Assembly (NCBI RefSeq): GCF_000620085.1
Contig: NZ_JHVJ01000007.1
Location: forward strand, 1-64,000
Direction of reading: 5' to 3'
DNA: 64,000 nt
Source: Marinobacterium jannaschii DSM 6295
GTDB taxonomy: Bacteria; Pseudomonadota; Gammaproteobacteria; Pseudomonadales; Balneatricaceae
The notes below the pieces were generated by a model. That model did no database searches. It had not been told where the DNA came from and saw only the letters and a program-made list of their open reading frames with translations. Shown piece by piece: positions 7,454-15,205 of this stretch. A program made the translations under genes and the position numbers. The number at the start of each line of letters is the position of its first letter. Within the stretch, counting starts at the first letter, position 1.

Positions 7454-8104
7454 CCCTCTGCCTGATATGCACTGCCCGGCAGAAACACACTCGGCCCTGT
7501 GGAAGCGATTTCGAATCTGTTGCCAGATCGATCGCCCCCGGGGTTAGCCGTCATAAAAGCCACGGCTAAACAGCCGCTGGCGCAGCCCTGCCCCCTCCCG
7601 AATCAGTCATTTTTCCGAAAATAACGACAAGTGCATTATTTCCAGCATCACTTGCCTGACTGCTGCGGCATTAGCCGCGCGCGATACCCTGACTTCTATT
7701 TTCTGGCAACCCGAATAAGTTGATCTGACCCCAACTAAGCTTAGAAAAAATAATACCTTTCATGCTTTTGATAAGTTGCACTTATCGAACGATTTAACCT
7801 TTTGATTTGTGCCGCGTCTGTCGTTGCCCGATTATGAACAGGCAGCCGGGGTGTTATGGAACGATCCCTCTCCGACTGTCACCGGATAGATCACCTGAAA
7901 TGCGCAACGGAGATTGTCCTCAGGTGCAGCGCCCTCTGACAACAACGATTACAAACGGAACCGACAGAGGATAAAGCTGGACATGCCGGGCCGGGTGTAG
8001 CCCGACATGATCAAACACAGGTTCCGACACATCTATGCTGCCGCTGGTGATAGCACCGGCTTTTTAAAAAAGAGATGTGTAGCAAATTAACGAGGACAAA
8101 AATA
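7454..8104 (+). promoter_or_regulatory. 650-bp control region with a second dyad and a structured leader
   Basis: No ORF with coding character was found. Three things stand out. A copy of the lysR dyad (TTGATAAG-N5-CTTATC) lies at 7768-7786. A hairpin pairs CATGCCGGG (7982-7990) with CCCGACATG (8001-8009), with one mismatch. Just before the ribosome site, GCC...GGTG (8040-8049) pairs with CACCGGC (8054-8060) and runs into five T's, enclosed by ACACATCT (8027-8034) / AGATGTGT (8073-8080). The last resembles an attenuator. No known riboswitch class was recognised. Confidence 0.5.
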
Positions 8105-9826
8105 ATGACGACGCCTGCAGCCATTAACGCCTCCCTTCGGGGTGACAATGCACTGCCGCTACGACCAGCACGCCAGGTAATGAATCTGGAACGTCTGGGC
8201 GCCATGCATCAGAGCCGATTGAGTTTCATGCGCACTCTGGTGCGTCGCATCATGCGTGAGCGCTGGCAGATTGAGCCGGCCCGCTTTGAGCTGGACGAAC
8301 AGGGCTACGGCACTGTGGTCTACGAGATCAAGGCGCCTCACGGCCTGTTCAGTTTCGTACTGTTTTCCAACTACCTTGCACCGGAAGACCGTAACGACCG
8401 CGTAATCGCCACCCAGTGGGACCTGACCATGGCACTGGTCGATGGCGACGTGGACGATATCTATCTGGAGAAACTGCGCCAGAACGTCCCTAAACAGGAA
8501 GCCGGCCGCGTCGACTCCCGTGTTTTTGTTCTCTCCCGCGCCAACCGCAGTGCGCGTAATTTTGACTATGTCGTCAATCAGCTGGCACAGGGTGAACAAC
8601 CTGACGTGCAGAAAATTGCTGAGGTCGGCTACCTGTACCGTACCACCGCTGTGTATGGCAGCGGTAAGCTGGGCATGGCTGACTGGGAGAAAGTACGCTC
8701 CCGCTGGCCAGACTTCGCCCGTCCGTTTGCGGCCGAGATGTTTGTCTGCCTGATGCTGCGTAACTTCAGCCTGCTGCAGGCAGAACATATCGCCCAGCAT
8801 AAGGCTCCGGACAGCTACAAGCCGATGGACCCACAGATCAAGCGCTACTTCGGGATCGGTAACTCCACCGGTCTGGGTATGGCGCCTTACCTGATCAACC
8901 ATCCGCTGCTGATTAACCAGTGGGTTGAGATGCGCGAACTGGCGCTGGCACGCGTGCGTGTGCTGGGGAATATCGATGCCCGCCTGCGCACCCGTCTGGT
9001 TGAACTGCTGGCACGCAGTGAAGTCCACACCTCCCAGATCGTGACTGAAGATGAGTGGCAGACAGCTAATAACCAGCAGGTACTGCTTGATCTGGCTGCA
9101 ATGAAACAGCAGATCGATGACAGCTTTGACAACTGGGATACGCTGCTGAAATGGAGCGAAGAGAACTGCTCCCTGCAGGGCCAGGAGTTGCTGGTCTCCG
9201 TGATGCTGGAACTCTATCCGGAGCTGGTAGACGACGTAGAAGACTACACCTGCGCCGAAGAATTCCTCGACCTGGACCCGTTGATGCCGGTGCAGCAGCT
9301 GAAGGAAGTCATCGAAACCCGTTACGACTGGGCACTGGAGATCGACTTTGGTGCCGATGGCGCCCGTGAGATCTTCTGGTACCGCTCCGAAGAGAAGATG
9401 GAGCCGCGCCTGGGCAACACCAACGAAGAAGATGGCAAAGAGAAGCAGATGGCACTGGGCGTGGGTTACGCGGTGCGCAAATGCTACGACCAGCTGTGCG
9501 AATACGTTGAGCAAAACCCTGAACACAGCACTGCCCGCTTTATGGTGGCCCGGCCTAAACTGCGTGGCATCGTGCGTCGAATCCAGAGCATGAACCGCTG
9601 CATCTATGGCGACATCCAGGCGAACCTGCTGGACCGTGACGTACTGCCGATGCACCTGCTGCGCGCCAAGCTGGCCTTCTTCGGTGTCAGCAAGTTCGAT
9701 CCACGCTCCCGTCTGTGGGTACGTAATACGATGTTCCAGGGCGCGCCGCTGCTGGAAGACATTGGGAAGACGTTCAATGATGACTGGTTTATGCCGCTGG
9801 CCCCTGAACAGTCCAACCCACAATAA
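8105..9826 (+). CDS. Conserved-looking 573-aa cytosolic protein, function unknown
   Basis: I do not recognise this family. The protein is hydrophilic, rich in Arg, Asp and Glu, without a signal peptide or membrane segment. The stretch FELDEQGYGTVVYEIKAPHGLFSFVLFSNYL (about 60-92) looks like a beta-rich domain. Later parts are mainly helical. Notable clusters are IKRYFGIGNSTGLGMAPYLINHP (about 243-265) and a Trp/Tyr-rich acidic segment around 395-435. ATG 8105 is chosen over an upstream start at 8075 because GAGG lies 9 nt before it, after the leader hairpins. It ends 24 bp before the next gene and the two probably form one operon. Codon use matches the neighbours, so it does not look recently acquired. 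Confidence 0.8.
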   Translation: MTTPAAINASLRGDNALPLRPARQVMNLERLGAMHQSRLSFMRTLVRRIMRERWQIEPARFELDEQGYGTVVYEIKAPHGLFSFVLFSNYLAPEDRNDRVIATQWDLTMALVDGDVDDIYLEKLRQNVPKQEAGRVDSRVFVLSRANRSARNFDYVVNQLAQGEQPDVQKIAEVGYLYRTTAVYGSGKLGMADWEKVRSRWPDFARPFAAEMFVCLMLRNFSLLQAEHIAQHKAPDSYKPMDPQIKRYFGIGNSTGLGMAPYLINHPLLINQWVEMRELALARVRVLGNIDARLRTRLVELLARSEVHTSQIVTEDEWQTANNQQVLLDLAAMKQQIDDSFDNWDTLLKWSEENCSLQGQELLVSVMLELYPELVDDVEDYTCAEEFLDLDPLMPVQQLKEVIETRYDWALEIDFGADGAREIFWYRSEEKMEPRLGNTNEEDGKEKQMALGVGYAVRKCYDQLCEYVEQNPEHSTARFMVARPKLRGIVRRIQSMNRCIYGDIQANLLDRDVLPMHLLRAKLAFFGVSKFDPRSRLWVRNTMFQGAPLLEDIGKTFNDDWFMPLAPEQSNPQ

Positions 9827-9850
9827 GCACGGCAGTTAAGGAGAGTACCC

Positions 9851-10600
9851 ATGATTGTATCCATGAATGAACTGAAAGCTGCCCTGCGTCGCTGCTTTGA
9901 AGCCACCGGCTACTACGTTGGCAACTATGAAGACGCCGCCAATATGATCCTGTGGCTGGAAAAGCACGGACTGAATGGCCTGGGTGAGCTGGAACGCGCC
10001 CTGCCGTATATCGGCGAGGACAACAACAAGCCGCTCAGCACGGTAGTGTACGAAGACAGCACTTCGGCGATTATCGACAGCAACGGTCGCAGCGCGCTGA
10101 ACTGCATCGCCGCCTCCGTCGACCTGGCCCACGCTAAGGCGCTGGAGTGCGGTATTGCAACCGTGACAGTGCATAACTGCCACAACCGTATGTTTATCCT
10201 CAAGGCACTGACCGATTGTGGTCGCCGCGGCATCAGTGTTGCGGCTTACTGGCAGAACGGCAGCCAGACGGTAACCGAGCACACTGCCGCCATCAAGGCC
10301 GGTGCCCGCTACCCTAGCTACAGCGAAGCCACCACGACACTGGAATCCAACCCCGACGACAAGCAGGCGCTGACGATTATCTGCAGTTCCCGTGTCGACC
10401 TGACCTCTTCATTGCAGAAGTCCAAAGGCAACCGCAACTCGCGCTATGTCAGCGCCAAACAGGTTGCCGAGAACAAGGAGCTGAGTGTCGATAACGGCAT
10501 CGAGCTCAGCGACGAGCTGTGGGCCGAGATCAATCGTATCGGTGAAGGTATCCTGGTAGAAAACAGCGAGCGCTCCCGCCAGGGCGCTGGTGGCCGCTAA
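9851..10600 (+). CDS. 249-aa protein, DUF3726-like (recalled), function unknown
   Basis: Second gene of the pair, with AAGGAG 8 nt before ATG 9851. The N-terminal pattern (MNELKAALRRCFEATGY, then NYEDAANMILWLEKHGLNGL) recalls both the DUF3726 annotation and the first helices of the malate/L-lactate dehydrogenase-2 (Ldh_2) fold, where such a segment precedes a substrate-binding core. The middle part (SALNCIAASVDLAHAKALECGIATVTVHNCHNRMFI) is also reminiscent of Ldh_2 enzymes, including the NCHN stretch at about 107-110. At 249 aa it is shorter than the roughly 340-aa dehydrogenases, so it may be a reduced, non-catalytic or differently acting relative. Cytosolic, with no signal peptide. The assignment is from memory and only moderately sure. 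Confidence 0.7.
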   Translation: MIVSMNELKAALRRCFEATGYYVGNYEDAANMILWLEKHGLNGLGELERALPYIGEDNNKPLSTVVYEDSTSAIIDSNGRSALNCIAASVDLAHAKALECGIATVTVHNCHNRMFILKALTDCGRRGISVAAYWQNGSQTVTEHTAAIKAGARYPSYSEATTTLESNPDDKQALTIICSSRVDLTSSLQKSKGNRNSRYVSAKQVAENKELSVDNGIELSDELWAEINRIGEGILVENSERSRQGAGGR

Positions 10601-10688
10601 GCCTGAGGCTTAGCAAGCAAGACCCGGGAGGTGCCCTGGCCGGCATCTCCTGAAGCGGTTTAATCAGATCCCCTGTATTGAACCGCTT
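10599..10688 (+). repeat. Hairpins at the end of the 8105-10600 operon
   Basis: CTAAGCCTGAGGCTTAG spans the stop codon and is a near-perfect palindrome. Further on, AAGCGGTT pairs with AACCGCTT (about 10655-10688). Neither is followed by T's, so they may protect the 3' end of the mRNA or act in Rho-dependent termination. Confidence 0.5.
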
Positions 10689-10754
10689 CATCCCCTGATG
10701 ATCTGACCGGCGATAGAGGCAATCATCAAACTGCTTTAGGATGCTCCTATGCAA

Positions 10755-10841
10755 GGGAATCAGCGAACCAGTCAGAAGTATTTCGGGCTTATTCGCAGAT
10801 TCCCCTTTATCCACAGCCCTCGCCCTGAGGGCTGTTTTTTT
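10755..10841 (+). ncRNA. Candidate structured RNA ending in an intrinsic terminator
   Basis: GGGAATC-A-GCGAA (10755-10767) pairs with TTCGC-A-GATTCCC (10792-10804), a 12-bp stem with an A.A mismatch and a 24-nt loop. Eight nt later, ACAGCCCTC (10813-10821) pairs with GAGGGCTGT (10827-10835) and is followed by a T-run to 10841. The TauE-like gene starts 20 bp further on. This is the layout of a small RNA or of a terminating 5' leader (riboswitch or attenuator). No known class was recognised and no clear promoter was assigned. Confidence 0.5.
10813..10841 (+). terminator. Intrinsic terminator upstream of the TauE/SafE gene
   Basis: A 9-bp stem ACAGCCCTC / GAGGGCTGT with loop GCCCT runs straight into seven T's. 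Its position inside the longer open frame that begins at 10741 argues that translation of the permease starts after it. Confidence 0.9.
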
Positions 10842-10860
10842 GCCTGTCACGGAGCTTTTT

Positions 10861-11595
10861 TTGCTGTCATTCTCTCTCTATGACCTGCTGGCACTGCTGA
10901 TCGTCACCTGCGGTATTACCCTGCAGGGCCTGGTGGGTATCGGCTTTGGCCTGGTTGCCGCACCACTGCTTTACCTGATCAACCCGGCTTATGTTCCGGC
11001 ACCAATCCTGATCTCCGGCTTTCTGCTGTCAGTGTTACTGGTACTTGGAGAACGCAATAGCGTCGACTGGCGACGGGTGCTCACCGCTTCCCTGTTCCGC
11101 CTGCCCGGTGCCTATCTCGGCACCCTGCTATTGCTAACCCTGCCCCAGCAAAGCCTGAGCATCCTGTTCGGACTGACACTGCTATTTGCCATTGCAGTCA
11201 GCTGGCGCGCCTTCAGCATTCAGATCACCCCCTTTAACCTGGCCACCGGCGGCTTTTTCTCCGGCCTGATCGGCACCGCCACTTCGGTCGGTGGCCCCCC
11301 GATCGCGCTGGTATATCAGCAGCTGGACCGCCTCACGGTCCGCAATGAACTGGCCGCGTTTTTCCTCATCGGTACACCGGTCTCGATCCTGATGCTGTTC
11401 TCGCAGGATGCCGTCAGTGATGAAAGCCTCGCCCTGACAGTAAAGATTCTGCCTGCGGTCATCGCAGGCTGGGGACTGTCACGCATCCTAAACGGCAGAC
11501 TGAAAGCCGGCTCGGCAAAACCGGCTTTGCTTGGCATCTCCCTGCTGTCTGCTCTGGTGGTACTGATTGACGGGTTGTCCAGCAGCCTGGGGTGA
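10861..11595 (+). CDS. TauE/SafE-family membrane permease
   Basis: This 244-aa protein has about seven to eight hydrophobic segments and belongs to the TauE/SafE (COG0730) group, which exports or imports sulfite, sulfoacetate and other organic anions. The family's two half-repeats are visible: TLQGLVGIGFGLVAAPLLYLINP near the start and GGFFSGLIGTATSVGGPPIALVYQ in the second half. The frame is open from 10741, but that region holds a terminator. TTG 10861, with CGGAG 7 nt upstream, gives a normal family length. The substrate is unknown. It is separated from the preceding operon by the structured RNA and terminator, so it is likely a separate or conditionally read-through unit. Confidence 0.82.
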   Translation: MLSFSLYDLLALLIVTCGITLQGLVGIGFGLVAAPLLYLINPAYVPAPILISGFLLSVLLVLGERNSVDWRRVLTASLFRLPGAYLGTLLLLTLPQQSLSILFGLTLLFAIAVSWRAFSIQITPFNLATGGFFSGLIGTATSVGGPPIALVYQQLDRLTVRNELAAFFLIGTPVSILMLFSQDAVSDESLALTVKILPAVIAGWGLSRILNGRLKAGSAKPALLGISLLSALVVLIDGLSSSLG

Positions 11596-11615
11596 CAGCG
11601 CCCGATATCAGCGGG

Positions 11616-13358
11616 CTAGCGTGACATTGCCTGATGAGCGTCATAGGCGGCGATCACCGTGGCCATCTGAATACTGTGTGCCTTGATGAAATCCTTACCA
11701 TAGATGGTCTCATCCGGGTACTCAGTGATCAGTTGCAGCGGCACGTCCGGTGCCTCATCGGCTGAGATCATACAGGGAAAACCATTTACCACCCTGAAGC
11801 CGCTCTCTCCGGCATAGATCCGGAAATGCTCCAGCTGGGATCGGTTAAAGGCCATCAATTCAGGAATGGCCGCCAGAGATGCGGTCACCCGATGTATAAA
11901 CTGCTCCGCCTGCTCCCGCCATTGGCTGCAATGACGCAGAATCAGGAAGAACCCCTTCGGCAATGTCCACATATCAAAGCCACGCGGGACATAGCCCGAC
12001 AGTGGCCGGGTCCACTCATGGGATGGATAGCCATGCAGGTTGATATGCAGCCGGGCCTGACTTAGCGCCTGCGCCTTACGGCGAATCTCCTTTTCATACA
12101 ACGGACCGCCTGTACGGTACCCGAGGTCATCCCCCAGAGCGGTGTAGCGCGCAGCATGGTGCATATGATGCGGGTTTTCGACGATCAGGCGCTGGTGCAG
12201 CGCATAACCATCCGGATTTTCCAGTGGCGAAATTGTAAAGTGGCAGTTATCCCGCTGAGCCAGCTTTTGTGCCGCACGCAACGCCCCGACCACTCCGGTG
12301 GTCTCGTTGGAGTGTTGCCCGCCACTGATCATCACCGGTGCATCGGCACCCTTACGGTAGCGGGCGAGAATCCTGCGCCCGGCTCGCGACTCGGCGCTGA
12401 ACGGGTCTCCATCCACTTTTGCCAGCTCGGTTGCAATCTGAGCAGTACTGAGGGGAGCGACGGCGGCATCCAGCTCCTGTAGCGGGCCTTCAATTTCCTG
12501 CCCGGACAGGCTGCGGCTCTCCACTACCACGGACAGGGCACGGCCCCCACTACGGATCTCAGGCACAATCTGCCCCGGCTGGCCCTCGCGGTCATCGACC
12601 GTTCGTCCGGCCCTGACCTGAAAGTACTCCTGGGCTGAGAAGTATAGGTCTTCATGAAGCGCCTCAAACAGGCTGATCACTTCATGATCATGAGCGATCG
12701 TATGATCAGCTCCCGGCAGTCGGACACTGATATTCAGCTCACCAAAGTAGGGTTCCTGCACGCCCCAGTCATGCCGGACGATGGCGGCCATCGTATCGGA
12801 GAACAAGCGCTCGTAATCGGTTTCCAGACGTTCATCCTGCAGCAGCCTGTTATCGGCGTCGAATACTCTCAGCCAGCCGGTCGGCGAATAGTGAGTGGCA
12901 CCGATAGCGTCCTGATGCAGCCGGTTAGGCGCAAAAACCCGGTGCTGGGTTTGCAGGCCCGATGCCCGGCTCAGGGTTATCTCATAGTAGCTGTCGCAAC
13001 CGGAGTTGGGCTCGAAACGAACCGGCGTCTCCCCCACTAATGCCGACAGCGGGTACGCTTCCAGCCTAAAGCGCTTTTCGGTCGCCTGCTCATGTTGCGG
13101 ATAGCGGATATGGATATCGGTCACACCACAGGCTTTCAGGCCGATCTCTTCCAGAAAGAAATGCAGCAACGGCTTATAAGCGCTGTGAAAGCGCGCTTTT
13201 ATGCCCCGACGGACAAAGGCCGCTTCAGCAGCCTGACGGCTTGCCAGGTCATTAAACAGCCAGGCCTCTATCATCTGACCCTGCCGCGCAGGGACGGCGT
13301 ACTGCGCAATCAGTTGATCTATCGTCGGCGCGATGGTGCGCGAGAAAATCCGTGTCAT
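11616..13358 (-). CDS. M14-family zinc carboxypeptidase-like protein
   Basis: This 580-aa protein has a C-terminal metallocarboxypeptidase domain (about 335-575). The zinc motif HxxE is in GGQHSNETTGV, the third ligand in INLHGYPSHEW, and a Glu in TEYPDE is placed like the catalytic base. The first 330 residues are a mixed region that I do not recognise. There is no signal peptide, so it should act in the cytosol on imported peptides. It is the last gene of the peptide ABC operon; its start overlaps the DppC-like stop by 4 bp, a translational-coupling layout. It probably trims the C-terminal residue, or an amide, from the transported compound. Confidence 0.8.
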   Translation of the reverse strand: MTRIFSRTIAPTIDQLIAQYAVPARQGQMIEAWLFNDLASRQAAEAAFVRRGIKARFHSAYKPLLHFFLEEIGLKACGVTDIHIRYPQHEQATEKRFRLEAYPLSALVGETPVRFEPNSGCDSYYEITLSRASGLQTQHRVFAPNRLHQDAIGATHYSPTGWLRVFDADNRLLQDERLETDYERLFSDTMAAIVRHDWGVQEPYFGELNISVRLPGADHTIAHDHEVISLFEALHEDLYFSAQEYFQVRAGRTVDDREGQPGQIVPEIRSGGRALSVVVESRSLSGQEIEGPLQELDAAVAPLSTAQIATELAKVDGDPFSAESRAGRRILARYRKGADAPVMISGGQHSNETTGVVGALRAAQKLAQRDNCHFTISPLENPDGYALHQRLIVENPHHMHHAARYTALGDDLGYRTGGPLYEKEIRRKAQALSQARLHINLHGYPSHEWTRPLSGYVPRGFDMWTLPKGFFLILRHCSQWREQAEQFIHRVTASLAAIPELMAFNRSQLEHFRIYAGESGFRVVNGFPCMISADEAPDVPLQLITEYPDETIYGKDFIKAHSIQMATVIAAYDAHQAMSR

Positions 13359-14209
13359 CGCGAAGTCCTGCCGGTCGGGTCCAGCGTATCGCGTAGCCAG
13401 TCACCCAGCAGGTTCAGGCCCAATACGGTGAGCAGGATAGCCAGTCCCGGGAATACACTGACCCACCAGGCATTCTGCAGGTAGGTGCGCCCGTCGGCCA
13501 GCATGCCGCCCCAGCTCGGCGTCAGCGGATCAACGCCCAGGCCAAGAAAGGTGAGGCTGCTTTCCAGCAGGATATTGTTGGCCACGTTCAGGGTCATCAG
13601 CACGATCACCGGCCCCACCAGATTCGGCAGCAGGTGGCGGAACAGGATATTAAAATCACTGACACCGATTGCCTGGGCCGACTGGATAAACTCCCGGTCG
13701 CGCAATGCCAGTACAGAGCCCCGAACCAGGCGGGCGTACTGAACCCATTGCGAGATGATCAGCAGAATAATCATATTGCTGAGTCCTCCACCCACGATGG
13801 CAATAAAGGTAATCGCCAGCAGGATAAAGGGCATTGCCAGCTGAACATCGGCAAAGCGCATCACCACCATATCCCAGAAACCACGGTAGTAGCCGGAGAC
13901 CAGCCCCATAATCACCCCCACCACCACGGCTCCGGCCACCGAGACCAGGCCCACCTGCAGCGAGATCTGCCCGCCGGCGACCACCCGGGCCAGTACGTCA
14001 CGGCCCAGTGGATCGGTACCGAACAGATGTTCAGGACTGGCAAACGGTGCCAGCAGGCGCGCAGACAGGTCGATCCGGTCTGCTGCTCCCGGAAACAGCA
14101 GGTCGGACAACAGCACCAGCAAGCAGATACCGCCGGTCAGGACGGCGCCGAGAATAAATTCGAGATTTTTAAAGCGTGAGAAATTCATTACAGATACAAC
14201 GGCAGACAT
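13355..14209 (-). CDS. Peptide/opine ABC transporter permease, DppC type
   Basis: This 284-aa inner-membrane permease has about six membrane segments. It carries the DppC/OppC hallmarks: HLFGTDPLGRDVLARV after the first segment, and the EAA-like loop around QSAQAIGVSDFNILFRHLLPN that contacts the ATPases. It pairs with the DppB-type permease 6 bp upstream. An alternative start is ATG 14188 (MNFSRF). Neither start has a strong ribosome site, and coupling to the upstream gene is likely. Substrate is probably a peptide or amino-acid conjugate, given the M14 enzyme that follows. Confidence 0.9.
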   Translation of the reverse strand: MSAVVSVMNFSRFKNLEFILGAVLTGGICLLVLLSDLLFPGAADRIDLSARLLAPFASPEHLFGTDPLGRDVLARVVAGGQISLQVGLVSVAGAVVVGVIMGLVSGYYRGFWDMVVMRFADVQLAMPFILLAITFIAIVGGGLSNMIILLIISQWVQYARLVRGSVLALRDREFIQSAQAIGVSDFNILFRHLLPNLVGPVIVLMTLNVANNILLESSLTFLGLGVDPLTPSWGGMLADGRTYLQNAWWVSVFPGLAILLTVLGLNLLGDWLRDTLDPTGRTSR

Positions 14210-14215
14210 AACAAC

Positions 14216-15139
14216 TTACTCCGTACGAATACGTGGATCGACCAGGCCATAAGCGATGTCCACCAGCAGGTTCACCGCAACGATCATCATCGACAGCACG
14301 GTAATTACCGCCTGCAGCACCGGGTAGTCGCGGGCGCCGACAGCATCAAACGCAAGGGTGCCGAGTCCGGGCCAGTTAAATACCCGCTCAATCACCACGA
14401 TGCCCCCCAGCAAGCCACCAAACTGCAGGCCGAAGTAGGTAATTAATGGAATCGCACAGTTACGCAGGGCGTGCTTATACAACACGCTGCGCTCACTGAG
14501 CCCCTTGGCACGGGCCACCATGATGTACTGGGATTGCAGCGTCTCCAGCATGGAGGTTCGGACCAGACGTACATTGGTTGCGGTCAGGATGATGCCCATA
14601 GTCACCGCGGGCATCAGGAAGCTGGAGAAGCCATCCATTCCGCTGGGCGGCAGCCACTGCAGGGTGATAGAAAACAGCAGCACCAGCATCAGCGCCAGCC
14701 AGAAGTTGGGAAATGACAGTCCCAGCAGCGAGAGAATACGGATGAGCTGATCAGGCCACTTGCCGCGGGCAACAGCGGCTTTAATCCCCAGCGGAATAGA
14801 GACCACGATAGACACGACCATCACTGCCAGCGCCAGCATCAGTGTCGCGGGCAATGCGGTACCGATCAGTTGGGAAACGGGAGTCCCGCCAAGAAAGCTG
14901 CGGCCGAAATCCAGCGAGAAGATACCGATCAGAAAGTCGGAATATTGCACCAGAAAGGGCTTATTCAGTCCCAGACCTTCACGGATCTGAGCCAGATCCG
15001 CTTCCGTCACACTGCCTGCGCCCTGGGTCAGCATCAGAGCCGGATCGCCGGTAAGGCGAATGGCAAATGCAACGATCAGCGTGATCGCCAGCAGCACGAA
15101 AGCCGCCTGCAGAAAACGCTTAAGTAAAAAGTTAACCAT
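14216..15139 (-). CDS. Peptide/opine ABC transporter permease, DppB type
   Basis: This 307-aa permease starts MVNFLLKRFLQAAFVLLAI, the typical DppB/GsiC N-terminus. It has the GDPALML segment and the EAA-like loop (MVARAKGLSERSVLYKHALRNCAIP) near residues 185-215. A GTG precedes the ATG, but ATG 15139 has AAGGAA 8 nt away and is preferred. Third gene of the operon after the fused ATPase and the binding protein. Confidence 0.9.
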   Translation of the reverse strand: MVNFLLKRFLQAAFVLLAITLIVAFAIRLTGDPALMLTQGAGSVTEADLAQIREGLGLNKPFLVQYSDFLIGIFSLDFGRSFLGGTPVSQLIGTALPATLMLALAVMVVSIVVSIPLGIKAAVARGKWPDQLIRILSLLGLSFPNFWLALMLVLLFSITLQWLPPSGMDGFSSFLMPAVTMGIILTATNVRLVRTSMLETLQSQYIMVARAKGLSERSVLYKHALRNCAIPLITYFGLQFGGLLGGIVVIERVFNWPGLGTLAFDAVGARDYPVLQAVITVLSMMIVAVNLLVDIAYGLVDPRIRTE

Positions 15140-15205
15140 CACTTTTTTCCTTCAACATAAGCAGGGGCTGCCTTCAGCTCATCTGATCCGGCAGCCCCAA
15201 TCAGG

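Noticed and set aside
8159-9823. 554-codon minus-strand frame opposite the unknown 573-aa gene
   Set aside because: The plus frame has a ribosome site, operon spacing and a normal start. The minus frame is Gln/His-rich, the usual antisense look in this GC range.
10741-10860. N-terminal extension of the TauE/SafE frame
   Set aside because: It contains a strong intrinsic terminator and stem-loop, and does not resemble the family start.
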